Shown: positions 1 to 13,819 of the stretch, piece by piece | Layout of the letters: every line of letters starts with the position of its first letter | Position numbering within the stretch: the first letter of the stretch is position 1 | Assembly (NCBI RefSeq): GCF_000264905.1 | Contig: NW_006763134.1 | Coordinates: forward strand, 1,187,712-1,251,711 | Origin: Stereum hirsutum FP-91666 SS1 | Lineage: Eukaryota > Basidiomycota > Agaricomycetes > Russulales > Stereaceae | DNA length: 64,000 bases | Direction: 5' to 3' | The notes under the pieces: model-generated | The model's database searches: none | What the model was told of the DNA's origin: nothing | Seen by the model: only the letters and a program-made list of their open reading frames with translations | Translations under genes and position numbers: made by a program

Positions 1-679
1 AGACCTACTATCCACTGGTTGACGACGCTGTCGAGACGATAGATCCATCAAACGACTCAACTAATAAATCATACGTGCAAAAATGATTGAGACACAGCAA
101 CGGTGAACGCTAAGGCATAGCGTGATGGGCGTCGCATGAAAACAACAGCCTCTTCAGCTGCAACCTTGATAAATGAGTGATGGTGTGCATGGGACGCCAC
201 TCCTGTGATCAGCACCGAATCGATGGAGGGCATGCTGTAGCGGCGTGCGAACTCGTGTTGAGTGGCTCACTGATCGCCGAAAACATGTACAGAGATTGGA
301 ACCAGGTTCTCCAGCAGTGTTATAATGTATAGTGCCAGACACTGACTGGAACAGAAGCAAGCTCTAGAGACTATATTCGACGAGGCTTGGAAAAGGAACA
401 ACAGCGGCCGAAAGAGGCAGTCGAGGACTGATGTACATAGGCAGGGGCCGTAACAAGCCGGAGCCGGGAGATGGGCGCGACAAGTGAGACTGGCAGGCTC
501 GTCGGATGCTCGCCCTCTGTCCTTCCCTCGACGACCACCGGCCCTCCTTTGTTCCCCATTCGCCCTATATAATATCCTTCGACCTCCAGATTCAGTATCC
601 TCCTTGTTGGCAGATCCCCACAGGACTCTTCTGAATCCATCCCAACATCGTCCGTCGCCAACAGGGATATCCGAGCACC
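1..679 (+). promoter_or_regulatory. Upstream region of the F-box gene
   Basis: No convincing gene is seen here. A TATA-like CTATATAA stretch at 565-572 lies about 110 bp upstream of the F-box ATG, and the DNA between is pyrimidine-rich, as is usual for fungal 5' leaders. The remaining open frames are short and show no family resemblance. Confidence 0.4.
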
Positions 680-3600
680 ATGCCTCCCTCGCTGTCCCCA
701 CAGATCGCTAGTGCCCTTCCGGGAATCCTCGAGAAGATATCGAGTCATGCGGCGTCGAGGATGTTGTTCTCTCAGTTCCTGCTGCTACCGGTCGAACTCA
801 TATGCTGTACTTTGTCGTTTCTGGAGATGGACGATCTATTGGCTTGCATGCAGGTATGTCCTCCGTCTTTCGTCTCGGGCACCCTTTTCGACATAGCAGT
901 GCGTCAGCGAGTGCGTAGTATGGGTGGCGGATGTATTAAGGAGAACTATACGATGAAATGGTGCCCATGATGGGCTGGTGTGCAGAAGTGTGCCCACAGA
1001 ACGGGGTGATGTGTGCTCCCATGACAAATCCTCGATATATGCGTTGTGGGCAACCCAGCTGCAGACTTGGCCCTACCATTGTTTCTCACCATCGCTGCTC
1101 AACATGGGAGTCTCTTGTGCACCCTTCCTCTTGCTCTGCCGCGTCGACAGAGGACTCAGGGGTTGCTATGGAGTTAGTTATCCCCATCCTTCACTGTGGG
1201 CATTTCGCCTTCAGATGCCCACTCAAAGCACGTATCTCTCTTGAGGCCTTAAGATCACAATCTTGTACCATGGGTCTATTCTTGGAACACACATTCTCCC
1301 TGACCTAGGGAGCGAGGATACTTCCGTTCTATTTGATCGTGGGCCACAGTGGCGTGCCTGAGACAACTCTCACCCTGCTTCACCTCAAACCACTCGTTTA
1401 CTCAACTGACTGCCCTGACTCTAGTGCTGCAAGACTCTTCAAGAGATAATCAAGACCACACCTAGACTACAGTACATCATCGAGCTCGCCTCAAATCAGC
1501 TTGTCTGCTCAGCTTCCGCATCGACCTCCCCAACCCTCTCCCTCACGCACACCTCTGCCACGCGTAACTCTCGTCAACTCTCACTCTTCGCTCGTCGTCG
1601 TCTCCTACTCTCCCGAATCGAGAACTGGTCCCGCCTCACCCCTGCCGCCAGGTTCTCCACCCCGATTCCGGCAGCAGGCTCGATCTACGAATTTGTAGGT
1701 GGTGTGTATGGGAACGGCCATGGAACGGGAGATGATAGGCGTGTGGCCGGCAGTATCACATTTTATAAACTGCCCTCGACTATGGACGATATCTCTCCTA
1801 TGGAGGGATCTGGCTCTGGTATGGACGTGGACAGGTCGCAAGGAAGAGGGAGACGGATTCCGAAGTGGACGTTGAGCGGGTTCGATATGAATATCATCGA
1901 TTTTAGCATGGACCCGGCGCAGGACCTGCTCGTCCTGATCGCTTCTGCTCCCCCTGGGTACGTCATCCCCTCTCCATTGTCTCGCGTGCGTGCATAAGGG
2001 CTAACTCTACGTGTTCTTACAGCTCCAAGTACAACTACCAGATCCATCTCCGCACACTCTCGACGAACGAGCCGCACCCACTGGCGCTTTCTCCGACACT
2101 CGACTGTAGACGTTATCCAGGCCCCGAAACGACCGACATGTGGACCTCGTTCCGGATACAGATTATGGACCAGTTCCTCGCCGTGTTGATCAAAGACGTC
2201 TTTCATACGAGCGCCGCGTTCATCGCAATTTGGAACTGGAGAGCCGGGGCTAAAGCCAGGGTAAGTATCCACAGTCCCCACCACCCCCTCTCTTTCTCTT
2301 TCCAAGCTCCCTGTCATTGTCAAATGCTAACTCTATTTGCATCGGTGGCGGTGGCGTCGCGTAAATCCACAGTGTACCATGGCGCTAGCAATGGGCGTCG
2401 ACGACTTCTGCTTCCTCTCCCCGAACTACTTCATGATCGTCATCCCGCGCGGATACCTCGACGTCTACTCCTTCTCCGACCCCGCCATCTCGCGCGAATA
2501 CCCTACCCTCAAACGCCGCTTCGGACTCCCGAGGCTCAAAGCGGGCTATTATTATTGGTATATCTCCGCCATGGCGAATCCGACGCCGGGGAGCAGCGTC
2601 CCTGGTGCTGCGGGGCCGTCTGTTGATGCGTTCAATCACAACTACAATTACAACGCGAATTCGGCGGACCCGGAAGCTCGGAACGAGAACGCGAATGGAA
2701 ATCCTTCGAAGTATGAGAGGTTGAGGGAGGTGGAAAGGGAGAGGAGGAGGAAGGAGAAACAGCTCGAGAAGGAGCGGAGGCGGGCGAAGAAGTTACGGAA
2801 GTTGCGAGAAAGACAGTTCACGACGCATGAGGGGATGGAGGCTGCGGATGGACTCTCGACGGATTTCGGACAGGCGTTCACGTCTCTGGGCAGCGGGGCG
2901 GGACCCTCTTCGTCTTCCTCTTCCACATCATTCGGGCTCGGGCTCGGTTCGGGTGTGGGTCAAGCGTCGGGTGCGCTTTGGCCTGCTGTTGATGTGGACG
3001 AGGGAGAGGGAGGGAGTGGGAGCACGAGCGATGAGTATGATGGGAGTTCGAGTCAGGCGTTGGCTCATTCGGCGCATCAGAGCGGTTTGGTCGCTTTTGC
3101 GAATGCCGTATCACAGGCTTTTGGGCCCCCAGCTCCGCCTGCGCCTCCCATCATACCTGCCGCCATCCCCGACCCCGCCCCCACGCCTTCGACAAACGCA
3201 GACGATACCACGCCATCCAGTTCCTCGTCACGGCAGCAGCAGCAGCAGCAGCCACAACAACCACAACAACAGCCCTACCGTCCTCACAACGCTGTATCCG
3301 AAGTGCCGCAACTTCCGCCCCCGCAGCCATTCGGTCCCCGACCCGACGACGGGCTGATCGCTTGTTCGCTGGGTACCCTGAATCCGGCTGCTCAAGCTGC
3401 GGTGGATTGTTTTGTGTTTTTCGTGAGGGTTAGTACGTTGCTCGAGTTGGCGCAGGGTCCTGCCCCTAGCTCTGGTGCCAATTCCAATCCCAATTCCAAT
3501 TCCAATGCAAACCCATCGCAGGCGCAGGCCAGCGTCGATCCTTCGCAGACTCAGACCAATGACGATCCCCCTCAAGCTCGGAACAAAGGAAAGGGGAAGG

Positions 3601-5385
3601 GAAAAGAGGAGAAGAAGCAAAAGAAGGACGAAGGGAAGATGAAGATGAAGGAGATGGGCAGCGAGAGGAGCATGACGGCGGTCGAGAAGATGAAAACGAA
3701 CGGGACTTGGTCAATCGATCTCGATGAACGGCCGCTTCGTACGAGGGCGGAGGCCTTAGAGGAGACATCCACGTCATCTACACCTTCCCCTCCGGCCTCC
3801 TCCTCTTCGTCCGCTCTACCCTCTTCGCTTCCTGGATATCAGTTCGCTTCGGCGTTGGACTCGAGTTCGTTCTTGACTGCTCCTTCGACTTCGGTGGCTT
3901 CGTCTTGGGAGGATCTGGTCACGTCGGGGTGGTCCTCGTCTACGACGACTGGTGGGTGGGGGGACGTTTCGGCGACTGTGGGTGGTTGGGCGATACCGGC
4001 CACGGGACAAACACTTCCAATGCCCGTCGTACCTCCCAGTGCGCAGACTTCGAATACAAATAACACCCGATCGAGTGGTAAGACCAGGAGGAAGTCCTCA
4101 TCGACGTCCACTGCCGCTACCGATGGGAGCTCCTCCATGTCCATGCCCCCTCCATCTTCGATGTTCACCCCAAACGCTTTCCTACCATCGTACACGTACA
4201 CAACTCCGACCTCAACCTCGACCTCGGCCTCAGCTTCGACCCCGTACACCAGCTCGGGGACGCAGACCGACACCTTCTGGCCCAGCACTACTCCACACCG
4301 CTCCCACCCCACACCTTCAGGCAGGGTCAGCCACACGAAGAGTGTCTCGATACCGTGGGACAGTTGGGGCCCGCCCGCGACGAGGTGGTTCGGGGATATG
4401 TTGAGCAGCGATTGGCAGCATGCGGTCCATGGGTTTAGGACGGTGGAGAAGGTGCCTGTGCCGCAGACTGAGAGTGAGGCACAAACGCAGGAGGAAGGCG
4501 TGGCGAGTTCGGATTCGGATTCGACGGTGGCGAATGATGCGGATCGGGACGATGCGGAGGAGCAAAATGAGGAGGAGGTCGATGTTGAAGAGCATGTCGG
4601 GGCTCAGAGCGGGGCGAGCTCGAGCTCGATGTCGCAGGTTGGATTGGGGCAGTCGTTACCGGGCGTGGGTCCGAGCACGAGCACGAATGACGCCCCTGTG
4701 TTGCTCAGCGTCGGAAACTCGTTACTTCCACCTGGGTCCACGACAGCTATACCGACTCCCGCTAGCGCCAGCACCATCCCTCACTTCGCATATACTCCTA
4801 CCCCCCAACAGCACCACACCCAGCCTCACGCAATCGTCGCTCCCCCGACCAACAACGCTGCCAACGCCGGGAATACGAATATAAACGCCAACGGCGCGAC
4901 AATGCACAGGATCCGCATTCGGGATTGGAACCCATACACCATCCGGCGAGCCCAGGCCGCACTCGAACGTGAACAAGAGGAAGCTCGCCAGAAGGGCAAA
5001 GGCAAGGCCACGGCGATGGACACCGAAGCGGATTCGCAGGGAACAGCAGAAAGCGACGATTGGCGTGAATGTGGTATAGATGCGAGCGAGAGGGTGATGA
5101 GGGGTCGTTCGAGGCTCGTTACGAAGCCGTCGACGATAGCGGCTGGCGCGGCGTTCATTGAGGATATCGTTTCGTGGTTGCCGTATAGGGAGGTCGTCAG
5201 TGAGGAGGTGGTGGAGGTTAGCGATGTGATGATGGATGATTCGAGGGTGCTTTGTTTGAAGGTATGTTTCTCTTTGCTTCATCTTGCGCCTTGGTGTTTT
5301 TTTGGGGATGTGGCTGACTTATCGCTGTGCTTTGCAGAGAGAACAGAGCGGACAGCTGTATGCGATGGATGTGCTGACGTTCTGA
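680..5385 (+). CDS. F-box protein with very long disordered insertions
   Basis: Exons 680-853, 1425-1957, 2023-2260, 2373-5261 and 5338-5385 keep frame and give about 1293 aa. The F-box is at residues 34-58 (LLPVELICCTLSFLEMDDLL) and runs into exon 2 as CCKTLQEIIK, the usual start of large basidiomycete F-box proteins. The end (about 1211-1293, with WLPYREVVSEE, MMDDSRVL and a short last exon) also looks like that family. F-box proteins normally recruit substrates to SCF ubiquitin ligases through Skp1; the substrate here is unknown. The 2.9-kb exon 4 holds conserved islands separated by Ser/Pro/Gln/Asn-rich low complexity: a basic helix near 428-465, a polyQ tract near 602-616, and islands near 641-676, 753-771 and 969-1004. 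Intron 1 is 571 nt, far longer than its neighbours, so a missed small exon is possible. Confidence 0.85.
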
Positions 5386-7165
<1,780 letters not shown>

Positions 7166-7816
7166 ATGTCTTCTCACGGCAAAGTTGGCGGCAAGTCCAA
7201 GTCCGGAGGCAAGGCTTCTGGCGGAGAGTCCAAGTCCCAATCTCGCTCGGCCAAGGCTGGCTTGCAGTTCCCTGTTGGTCGTGTCCACAGGCTGTTGAAG
7301 AGGGGCAACTACGCTCAGCGTGTTGGTGCAGGTGCTCCAGGTGCGTCATTGCTCACTGTCATCTAGTCTGCCCACCTTTCTGGGTGGGTTCGGTACCCTA
7401 CTCCAAGTTGCTGATTCGTCAATCAATTTTCACTGATAGTCTATCTCGCCGCCGTCCTCGAATACCTTGCTGCCGAAATTCTTGAGCTTGCTGGCAACGC
7501 AGCACGAGACAACAAGAAGCAGCGCATCGTTCCTCGCCACTTGCAGCTTGCCATCCGTAACGATGAAGAGTGCGTCTTCTTCCACTCAAACACTGTTGTC
7601 CATCGTCTAATCTTCTGTTACAATTATTCAATCAGGCTGAACAGGCTTCTTGGTGACGTCGTTATCTCGCAAGGTGGTGTTGTACCCTTCATCAACCCTG
7701 AGGTGCGTTGTGCTTCTTTCCATTACTGCTCGTCGCTCACTTTCTTACCTTCATATCTTTAGCTCCTCCCCAACAAGACAGCGAAGGGCAAGAAGGGCGA
7801 GTCACAGGAGGTCTAA
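7166..7816 (+). CDS. hta1: Histone H2A with SQE C-terminus (H2A.X-like)
   Basis: Exons 7166-7340, 7440-7569, 7636-7702 and 7763-7816 give 141 aa. The fold is canonical H2[21 protein letters not shown], then [20 protein letters not shown] and [18 protein letters not shown]. The acidic-patch residues EYLAAEILE are present. It ends in SQEV, the SQ-E-hydrophobic motif phosphorylated by ATM/ATR-type kinases at DNA breaks. In fungi the major H2A usually carries this motif, so no separate H2A.X need exist. It lacks the H2A.Z-specific loop and C-terminal residues, so it is not the variant. It shares its promoter with H2B. Confidence 0.97.
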
Positions 7817-8080
7817 TCATCTCACATCCATCTTCTTTCGTGATATGTTCTGGTTTTGTCTGTTGGATGTATTGTGATCTGTATTTCTATCCTATTTTAT
7901 CTCCATCGTTATCCTCTGCACACCTTTGCCCTGTCTGGTCTTGAGAAGCCTCAGATTGCTCATTGGTAGCAATCCTCAAGGTCTTGACTTGTACCTCCAA
8001 GGTATGTGCCCTCGTCAGCATATTGTCCCTGGTCGTTATGGTTGAACTTGGTACAACTTCAAATAATTCTGACCCGTACG

Positions 8081-8134
8081 CATCAGTGGTAACATTGGGT
8101 CTTCCCATGGCCTAGCTCCGGGTTGGACTCCCGG
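8081..8134 (+). pseudogene. tRNA-Gly(CCC)-like relic
   Basis: The anticodon arm can form fully: GGGTC (8097-8101), loop TTCCCAT (8102-8108), GGCCT (8109-8113), with two wobble pairs and anticodon CCC. The T arm is a perfect CCGGG / CCCGG stem (8118-8122, 8130-8134) around TTGGACT, one base off the usual TTCGANT. The D-loop AGTGGTAACAT before it matches tRNA-Gly. The D stem and the acceptor stem do not pair, so it is not a working tRNA gene. It may be a pseudogene or the head of a tRNA-derived SINE. Confidence 0.45.
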
Positions 8135-8502
8135 CATCCTTCCAAGTTGCATTTTGATTCACTGTCTAATAAGCTGGGTACTTGGACTCATTAGTCAGTC
8201 AGCGCTTTCACGTGGACGCACCGGGAAAGGCGAAAAGGCTGTAAGTTTCTCGACATAAGGCAGTATAATCATAAATAGCCTGCACTCTTGTGGCGTTCAA
8301 CGTGTCCTTTCAAAAGATCAATCGTGTCTTACGGGTCGTCTCGAAATCCAGATGAGGACCTCTGTCTATAGAGGGCATGGACGCCCATCGATCCGGACAA
8401 AATTTGGATGTTTGGTGGTGGAAGGCCGTCCGTAGGACGGACAAATGTTGGCGCTTTTGGGGATAGGCCGTCTGCCAGTCCGGACAAAAACCCGCCAAGG
8501 CT

Positions 8503-8830
8503 ATGTGTTTCGGTCCACCACCGGCATCGGGTCTTGCATCAGCATCAATAAGGATCAACAATGGGGATATCGAATGGGTGAGCTCTTACAAGTACGTCAG
8601 GATCATCCTCCGCAGTACCGCCCCCAACATCTTCACTTACTTCCTTCCTTCCTTCCTTCCTTCCTTCCGAGAACTACACATCGAGGGCGCTGGCTGCCCA
8701 ACGAGTCGCGAACGTCACTCTCGCATGCGAATCCGTACTGGGGAGCCTTCCGCCGAAGGAAGGCTGCATCTTGTACAAGGCTCACTGATAGATCCCCTCG
8801 TCACCGACAACCTTGCCCTCTATGGACAGG
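8503..8830 (+). pseudogene. Fragment of non-LTR-type reverse transcriptase, frameshifted
   Basis: One frame reads DIEWVSSYKYVRIILRS near 8566-8616. This is the pattern of the segment just after the RT palm in LINE-like fungal elements (V-SSYKYLG). About 90 nt on, another frame reads SVLGSLPPKEGCILYKAH near 8735-8788, and a third reads LIDPLVTDNLAL after it. These pieces line up as one ancestral ORF interrupted by indels and stops. No catalytic YADD box, endonuclease or tail is seen, so only a decayed 3' piece remains. Family assignment rests on resemblance only. Confidence 0.5.
8641..8668 (+). repeat. (TTCC)7 microsatellite
   Basis: Seven perfect TTCC units lie inside the reverse-transcriptase relic. 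Their expansion may itself account for one of its frame breaks. Confidence 0.9.
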
Positions 8831-9168
8831 GGTCCTTCCAGACGCTGACTGAAAGATGGATGAAGACAATCAACCGTGCATCTTTACTAGAGATCTTACG
8901 GACGCACTTTGCCGCGCTCAAGGAACACGTTCACTGCCCTCGGCGGCATCTGCCACTTTGAGCTGTTTCTTTTGTTCAACTTCTATAGAGTCACCGCTTT
9001 GTGCTCCCTAGATACATAAGACCATATGCCTCTTTACAAGGTACTCTCTTGTCTCCGGCTGGCCATCACTGCCTACACTCTCGTACTTGTCATCTGCTTG
9101 GCTCTGAGTCCTACTTCAGCGCTAATCTTGACAGCTCCGACTCGAACGTCGCAACGACAGCTGCAGAA

Positions 9169-11195
9169 ATGGATTCTGAAACGATACGATATTGGGACCG
9201 AGTGATTGACAAGGATCCGGTGCGCGTAGTGGCTGCGATTCGCGATCGAGTTCAAAAACTGGTTCGTACATAGGATTTCTTTTGTCGACTTGCTTTAGCT
9301 TACTGTTTCCAATTATTTGTCGGCACTTTTCTGTGTCTACAGTCTTTCCCATACTTTTTGCTGCGATCCGTAACTCAGGCTGCTATGGCGCCTGCTGGAG
9401 CCGGGCATCAATGGCGAGGTCTGGTCCGAGCGGGTATCATCGAAGCTCTTTGTGAGGGCTTGCTCGTGGCACCCGAGAATCCACCCATGTCAGTCGGACT
9501 GGACAAGGTAAATGGAAATTTTATTATACTGTTGTCTGGTCTAACAACCCTACAGCAGTGTTCAGCATTTTATCCCTATATCAACATTTTGGAATGCTGG
9601 GATAAAAGTCATCTCGACGGTCCCGATCGTGAGCGGTATCTGGCCGCTATGAGACAATATTGGAGCAGAATTGTGCAGCGTGCAAGTCAATTCAACTGTC
9701 TCGATTTTACCGGACACTAACATCTGCCGGTTCAGGTCTGGGACAAGCCAGGATCCTCATTAGACAGGCGGCGTTTCGACGAACGCAAAGGATTCTGCCA
9801 TCTTATAAAGGACTTGCACATGATGGATGAAACATTCACGCAGTACGTAACTGGTCATATTTTGCTTTTTATCATCGTTCGAAAATTCACGATGGCCCAG
9901 CATTTTCTTTACGCCGGGAGATCTTACTGTATCCGTGATCAGTCGGTTCATGACAGCCTGCACGCGAGCTGATGAGCTCAATGATTGCATTGTTGTTCTA
10001 GTCGGCACCCTTGAAGCCAATACACAGCAGGTACGAGATGCTGGCCAGCAACCTCCCGGGATTCTTGGTCGCATCCTGCGTGGAACAGGGTCTTGGGACG
10101 CTTTGTTGCTCAGGTACACAAGTTGTGTCTCATCTTCTGTGTCGCTCGTGTCAGACCTCGGCATAGGTCTACTACATTTTCTTCTCCGGAATATGCGAGA
10201 GGACTTAACGCCAGATATGGGCTTTTTCAGCGCCCTGATACAGTCCCAGACCCTATTCACCCAGTTGATCGCGTCCCTCGCTCCAGATGGCGAAATTCGT
10301 TCTCCGTTACACGGTCGATACCCACCCGGCGGATGGCAGAAATATCTTATACAGGTTACGGCACTGTTGGAAACTTGCTCGGATATAATCCTCAACAAAG
10401 TCGAGGACAAATTGGCGAAGGCGCAGTACACTGTAGGCTTTGTGCGGACCTGCATGAACACGAATCTCCTCGAGGTATTGGAAACTCTACTCAGACGTGA
10501 AAGAGGGGACGTCGCATTTATATGTAGGTCTCCTCAGTCTACCTGAATTTGGTCTATACTGATATGACGGATCGAAATCTCAACGCTAGATTGTGTTTCT
10601 GGTTTCATCCAAAATTTGACGATACTCGTCCTCGACGTACCATCCGTAATACCCTTGGTCCGTCCACACATGCCCCGCCCTCGCTTAATGCGAGAATATC
10701 TGGATATCATGTTTTCGCCCAACGACATCTTTAGAGCGCGTGCCCCAGCTGGATCTGACAGCCTGGAACCCAGCAGGGCTCTATTTCTCTTAGCAGTAAG
10801 CCGCGCGTCGACCGTATGGATGGCGATGGATGCACTAGACTACACGTGCCAGATCACTGGACAGTGCATGCGACGAGGATGTACGAGACGGAGGGTATCC
10901 CGCTGCAAGGCCTGCAAAACCACAGAGTACTGCGATATTCAGTGTCAACGCCTGTACGTTTCGATTTTCACTGTTTTTCCTCGTTCTTGGAATGAATGTG
11001 AAATTTATCGCTGTTATACCTAGGGATTGGCAAGAGCATAGATGGGTTTGTGGATACTCGAATTGTTCGGACCTAATAGAAGTGCATCCCGAAGGTAAAG
11101 CTGAGAAGCCGGACGCTCTGCCAAAGAGATTCCCCTTTCGATTTGGAGAGGTCGAGCCGTTAAAGATTGAAGAACTTATGGAAGTGTCGGCCTAA
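9169..11195 (+). CDS. MYND-type zinc-finger protein (copy A)
   Basis: Exons 9169-9261, 9343-9507, 9556-9681, 9736-9842, 9943-10523, 10590-10953 and 11024-11195 give 535 aa. The start is set at MDSETIRYWDRVID by comparison with its paralogue. Most of the protein is a helical region typical of basidiomycete MYND proteins. The finger is near the C-terminus: CMRRGC, RCKACKTTEYC, CQRLDWQEHRWVC. MYND fingers bind proline-rich peptides, and the role here is unknown. The intron after exon 3 (9682-9735) starts with GC (CGT|GCAAGT); only this donor keeps frame with exon 4. A similar gene lies convergently at 11507-13471. Both end with FPFRFG plus a short tail. Confidence 0.85.
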
Positions 11196-11506
11196 TATGA
11201 AGTGAGTTGATGACAGTCTCGTTCGATTGCACGGAAAGACACTGACCTGGCTACTTTCTCCCTCGACTTCATATAAAGCATACATAGTGTATAATGTGAA
11301 TTTCGAAGGACCCGACGTTGTTTGTTTAGCGGCAGAGATGACTTAGCTCGTTGACTCCCTTATGTCGTGACAATGATTCAATCGCTATGAGTCGTATTCC
11401 AGACCGATGAGACAGGGCGCCGGTCTTGTACGACGCAAAGAAATACGAAGCTCGTTTCATTCGGAGGTAGTCAAGACTAGCACTGGCATTGACATTAGCT
11501 AACCGG
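11196..11506. other. Convergent 3' region between the MYND paralogues
   Basis: This 311-bp interval separates the two stop codons. No other feature is recognised. Confidence 0.5.
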
Positions 11507-13471
11507 CTAATACCACCATACCGCTTGTCCAAACCGGAAGGGGAATCTCTCCGGTGGTGAAAGGTCAGAGGCGCAATGTCTCTCAACAGGTCTCCCTCCA
11601 GGAACATCCCGAAACCCACAGATCATCCGGTGTTCTGGCCAATCTCTGCAACAAAAGGTCCAAGTTAAACTCTGTCATTGTTCTCATGCAGACCGACACA
11701 CAAATGATGAAAAACGCACTGATTCTGACATGCCACACTGCAGTATTCTGCCATCTGACAGTCTTTACATCTTGCACGACGTCGGTTCGCGCACCCTCTA
11801 CGCATGCACCGACGGTTCACATGGCATCGACGATGGAGAGCATCTAAGAAGATCCATCCTGCTCGTGTTGCCCGTGCCGGCTCATGACTATCCTGATAGT
11901 CTTGGCGAAATTGTAGATCCTGACCGAATTCTACTTCCAATAATGCTCGCAAGAGAAGAGGACGCGGGAGTCGGCGGCGAATGGATGGTAGCACGGATGG
12001 GGCTTCCCCAATGCGGTAGTAAAACTCCTTCACGAGATCTGAGATTATGTCTTGAAAGAAATGTTGAGCCCATGGCGACTTCTGTTGAAATGATATCTGC
12101 TCACCAGGTGCATCTTTGATTATCTCGCGATGATGAACGAGTACACGCTCGAAAGCTTCGAATAAACCCGCATGGCAGCAAGTCTCCATGAATGCCTTTG
12201 TTTCGCGGGAGGTCGCTCCTCTGTCACCTAGTCGATCCATACACACCAGAGTAAGCTGCATGCTGTCCATGAACAGCGAATCTATCTCTTCGCCAGGTTG
12301 TATTGAGCCGGTGTCTTCATCATACGTAAATCTTGAAAACAGGGCGGAGAACAATGTTTTCGAATGAACCAGTGCATCGAGGAATTCTCTATCAGGACGT
12401 GGGCCCCAGCGCGTTCGTCTGCAAATTATCCAGAGCAGGCCGATGCCTTCAAGCAACATATCGATGGGAAGCACTTCAACCATGGTGGCAAAGCGGTCCA
12501 TGAACAAAACGAAGGACCGGTTGGGAACTCCGCACACCAGGCGCTCTAACATGTCCGGAGCTCTTTCGTCTGCTCGTCCATTAGGCAGGCCGACAAGCTT
12601 CGTTAGGCAGATTGAACAGAACTTGAAGTCCAATGGGTCCCGAGAGCGCATGAGAAAATATGATATGAGCGAGACGGTCCGATCATCTGGTGCGTTTACG
12701 ATTCTGGAGGTCCATCAATAGAAAGCATAGTTTTATGGAGGACGGTCACAGACCTTGAGAATTCGGAGTCTTCTCCGATGAAACGAAGTATCAAGTTCAC
12801 AAAGACCATACGCTGATTGAGGGGCACGTTGATCTTCAGGAGAAGTTCTTCCCATAGCTAGGGTCAAATCCAGGCAACACAATTGTTTTAAGTCGGTTGG
12901 CACGGAGGAGGGAGTCAGTAGTGAGGTAGCACCCACTCACACGGATTGTGAGCCTTGTCCAGAACTCCTTCATGCTGACAAAGCCGTCCTTCAAGATAGT
13001 AGGCTCGTAAGCATCTGGGGCCCTGCTGAACCCGAACACTAATGGCAGTATAAAGAAAAAGAACGTTCCTGGCGACTGGTATCATCTGGTCAGCGGGCCT
13101 GAGAGCATATGTGCGCAGAGGCTTACATCGTTCTCGCCGGGACGTAGGTGTGAACTGTAAGGTGCGTGGAGGGCACATTCACAAAGCTCTTGGACAATGC
13201 CTGCTTGCACAAGACGAGGCCATGGCGAGCCTGGTACGCTTTCGGCAGTGTCTGAAACAGCAAAAGTAACTGCAGCAAGTGCCTATAAAGTCGAAACCCA
13301 CGAGCTGTTAGTATCCTTGAGACAATATCATATCGGTGCGTCTAGTATGCGACTGGCCTCCAGACTCTGGCCAACAGGAGTGCGTTCTCTTGAATCCCGG
13401 AAATGTGTGACAACACGAGCTGGGTTCTGGTCGATGACGCGTCTCCAGTAGGATATAGCCGAATAACTCAT
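11507..13471 (-). CDS. MYND-type zinc-finger protein (copy B)
   Basis: Minus-strand exons are 13471-13376, 13282-13127, 13075-12941, 12857-12754, 12703-11720 and 11645-11507, giving 537 aa. It is co-linear with copy A: MSYSAISYWRRVIDQNPARV at the start matches A's IRYWDRVIDKDPVRV, and introns fall at equivalent places. The MYND finger reads CMRRGC, RCKDCQMAEYC, CQNQDWPEHRMIC. The first donor (GTTGGC) is weak but keeps frame and matches the position in copy A. Function is unknown beyond the peptide-binding finger. The inverted, convergent layout points to a local duplication. Confidence 0.85.
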
Positions 13472-13819
13472 CGTCGTGGATGTGTCGCGAATGGGTATAA
13501 GGAACAGGAGCAAGCTAGGATAGAATCTTTGAGAGGAGCGGCGTGTATTTCCTTTCCTTTCCAGTTCGGACGGACCTCGCCGAAGCGTTCTAACACTTGC
13601 CGGCTATAGCCGGTGACTGTGGCGGGGTTCACGTTCAACGTTCAAGGCTCGCCGCTCATACGCTTTTGTAGTTCAGACCTATAGGATCGGAAGACAGTCG
13701 TTCCCTTGCGAGTTCACCCAAGCAAAGAGTAAACAGCTCAGGTGGATTCTATCGTAAATAAGAGGATACAAACAAAGAGACATCCATAATATATCATGTC
13801 GAATACATATGCAACTTCA
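13472..13819. other. Intergenic region upstream of MYND copy B
   Basis: Contains the 5' flank of the copy B gene and the 3' flank of the WD40 gene. No coding or RNA feature is recognised. Confidence 0.4.

Larger units (their letters stand above)
7817..9168. other. Gene-poor region with relics
   Basis: Between H2A and the first MYND gene there is no intact gene. The region holds a tRNA-Gly-like relic near 8081-8134, a frame-broken reverse-transcriptase fragment near 8503-8830 and a TTCC microsatellite. Short open frames elsewhere have no recognisable product. Confidence 0.5.

Noticed and set aside
3228..3620. Minus-strand Leu-rich frames under the F-box repeats
   Set aside because: They are reverse translations of polyQ and Asn/Ser tracts.
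10115..10160. Possible intron in MYND copy A exon 5 (GTACAC to CAG)
   Set aside because: The stretch aligns in frame and length with copy B, so it is coding.
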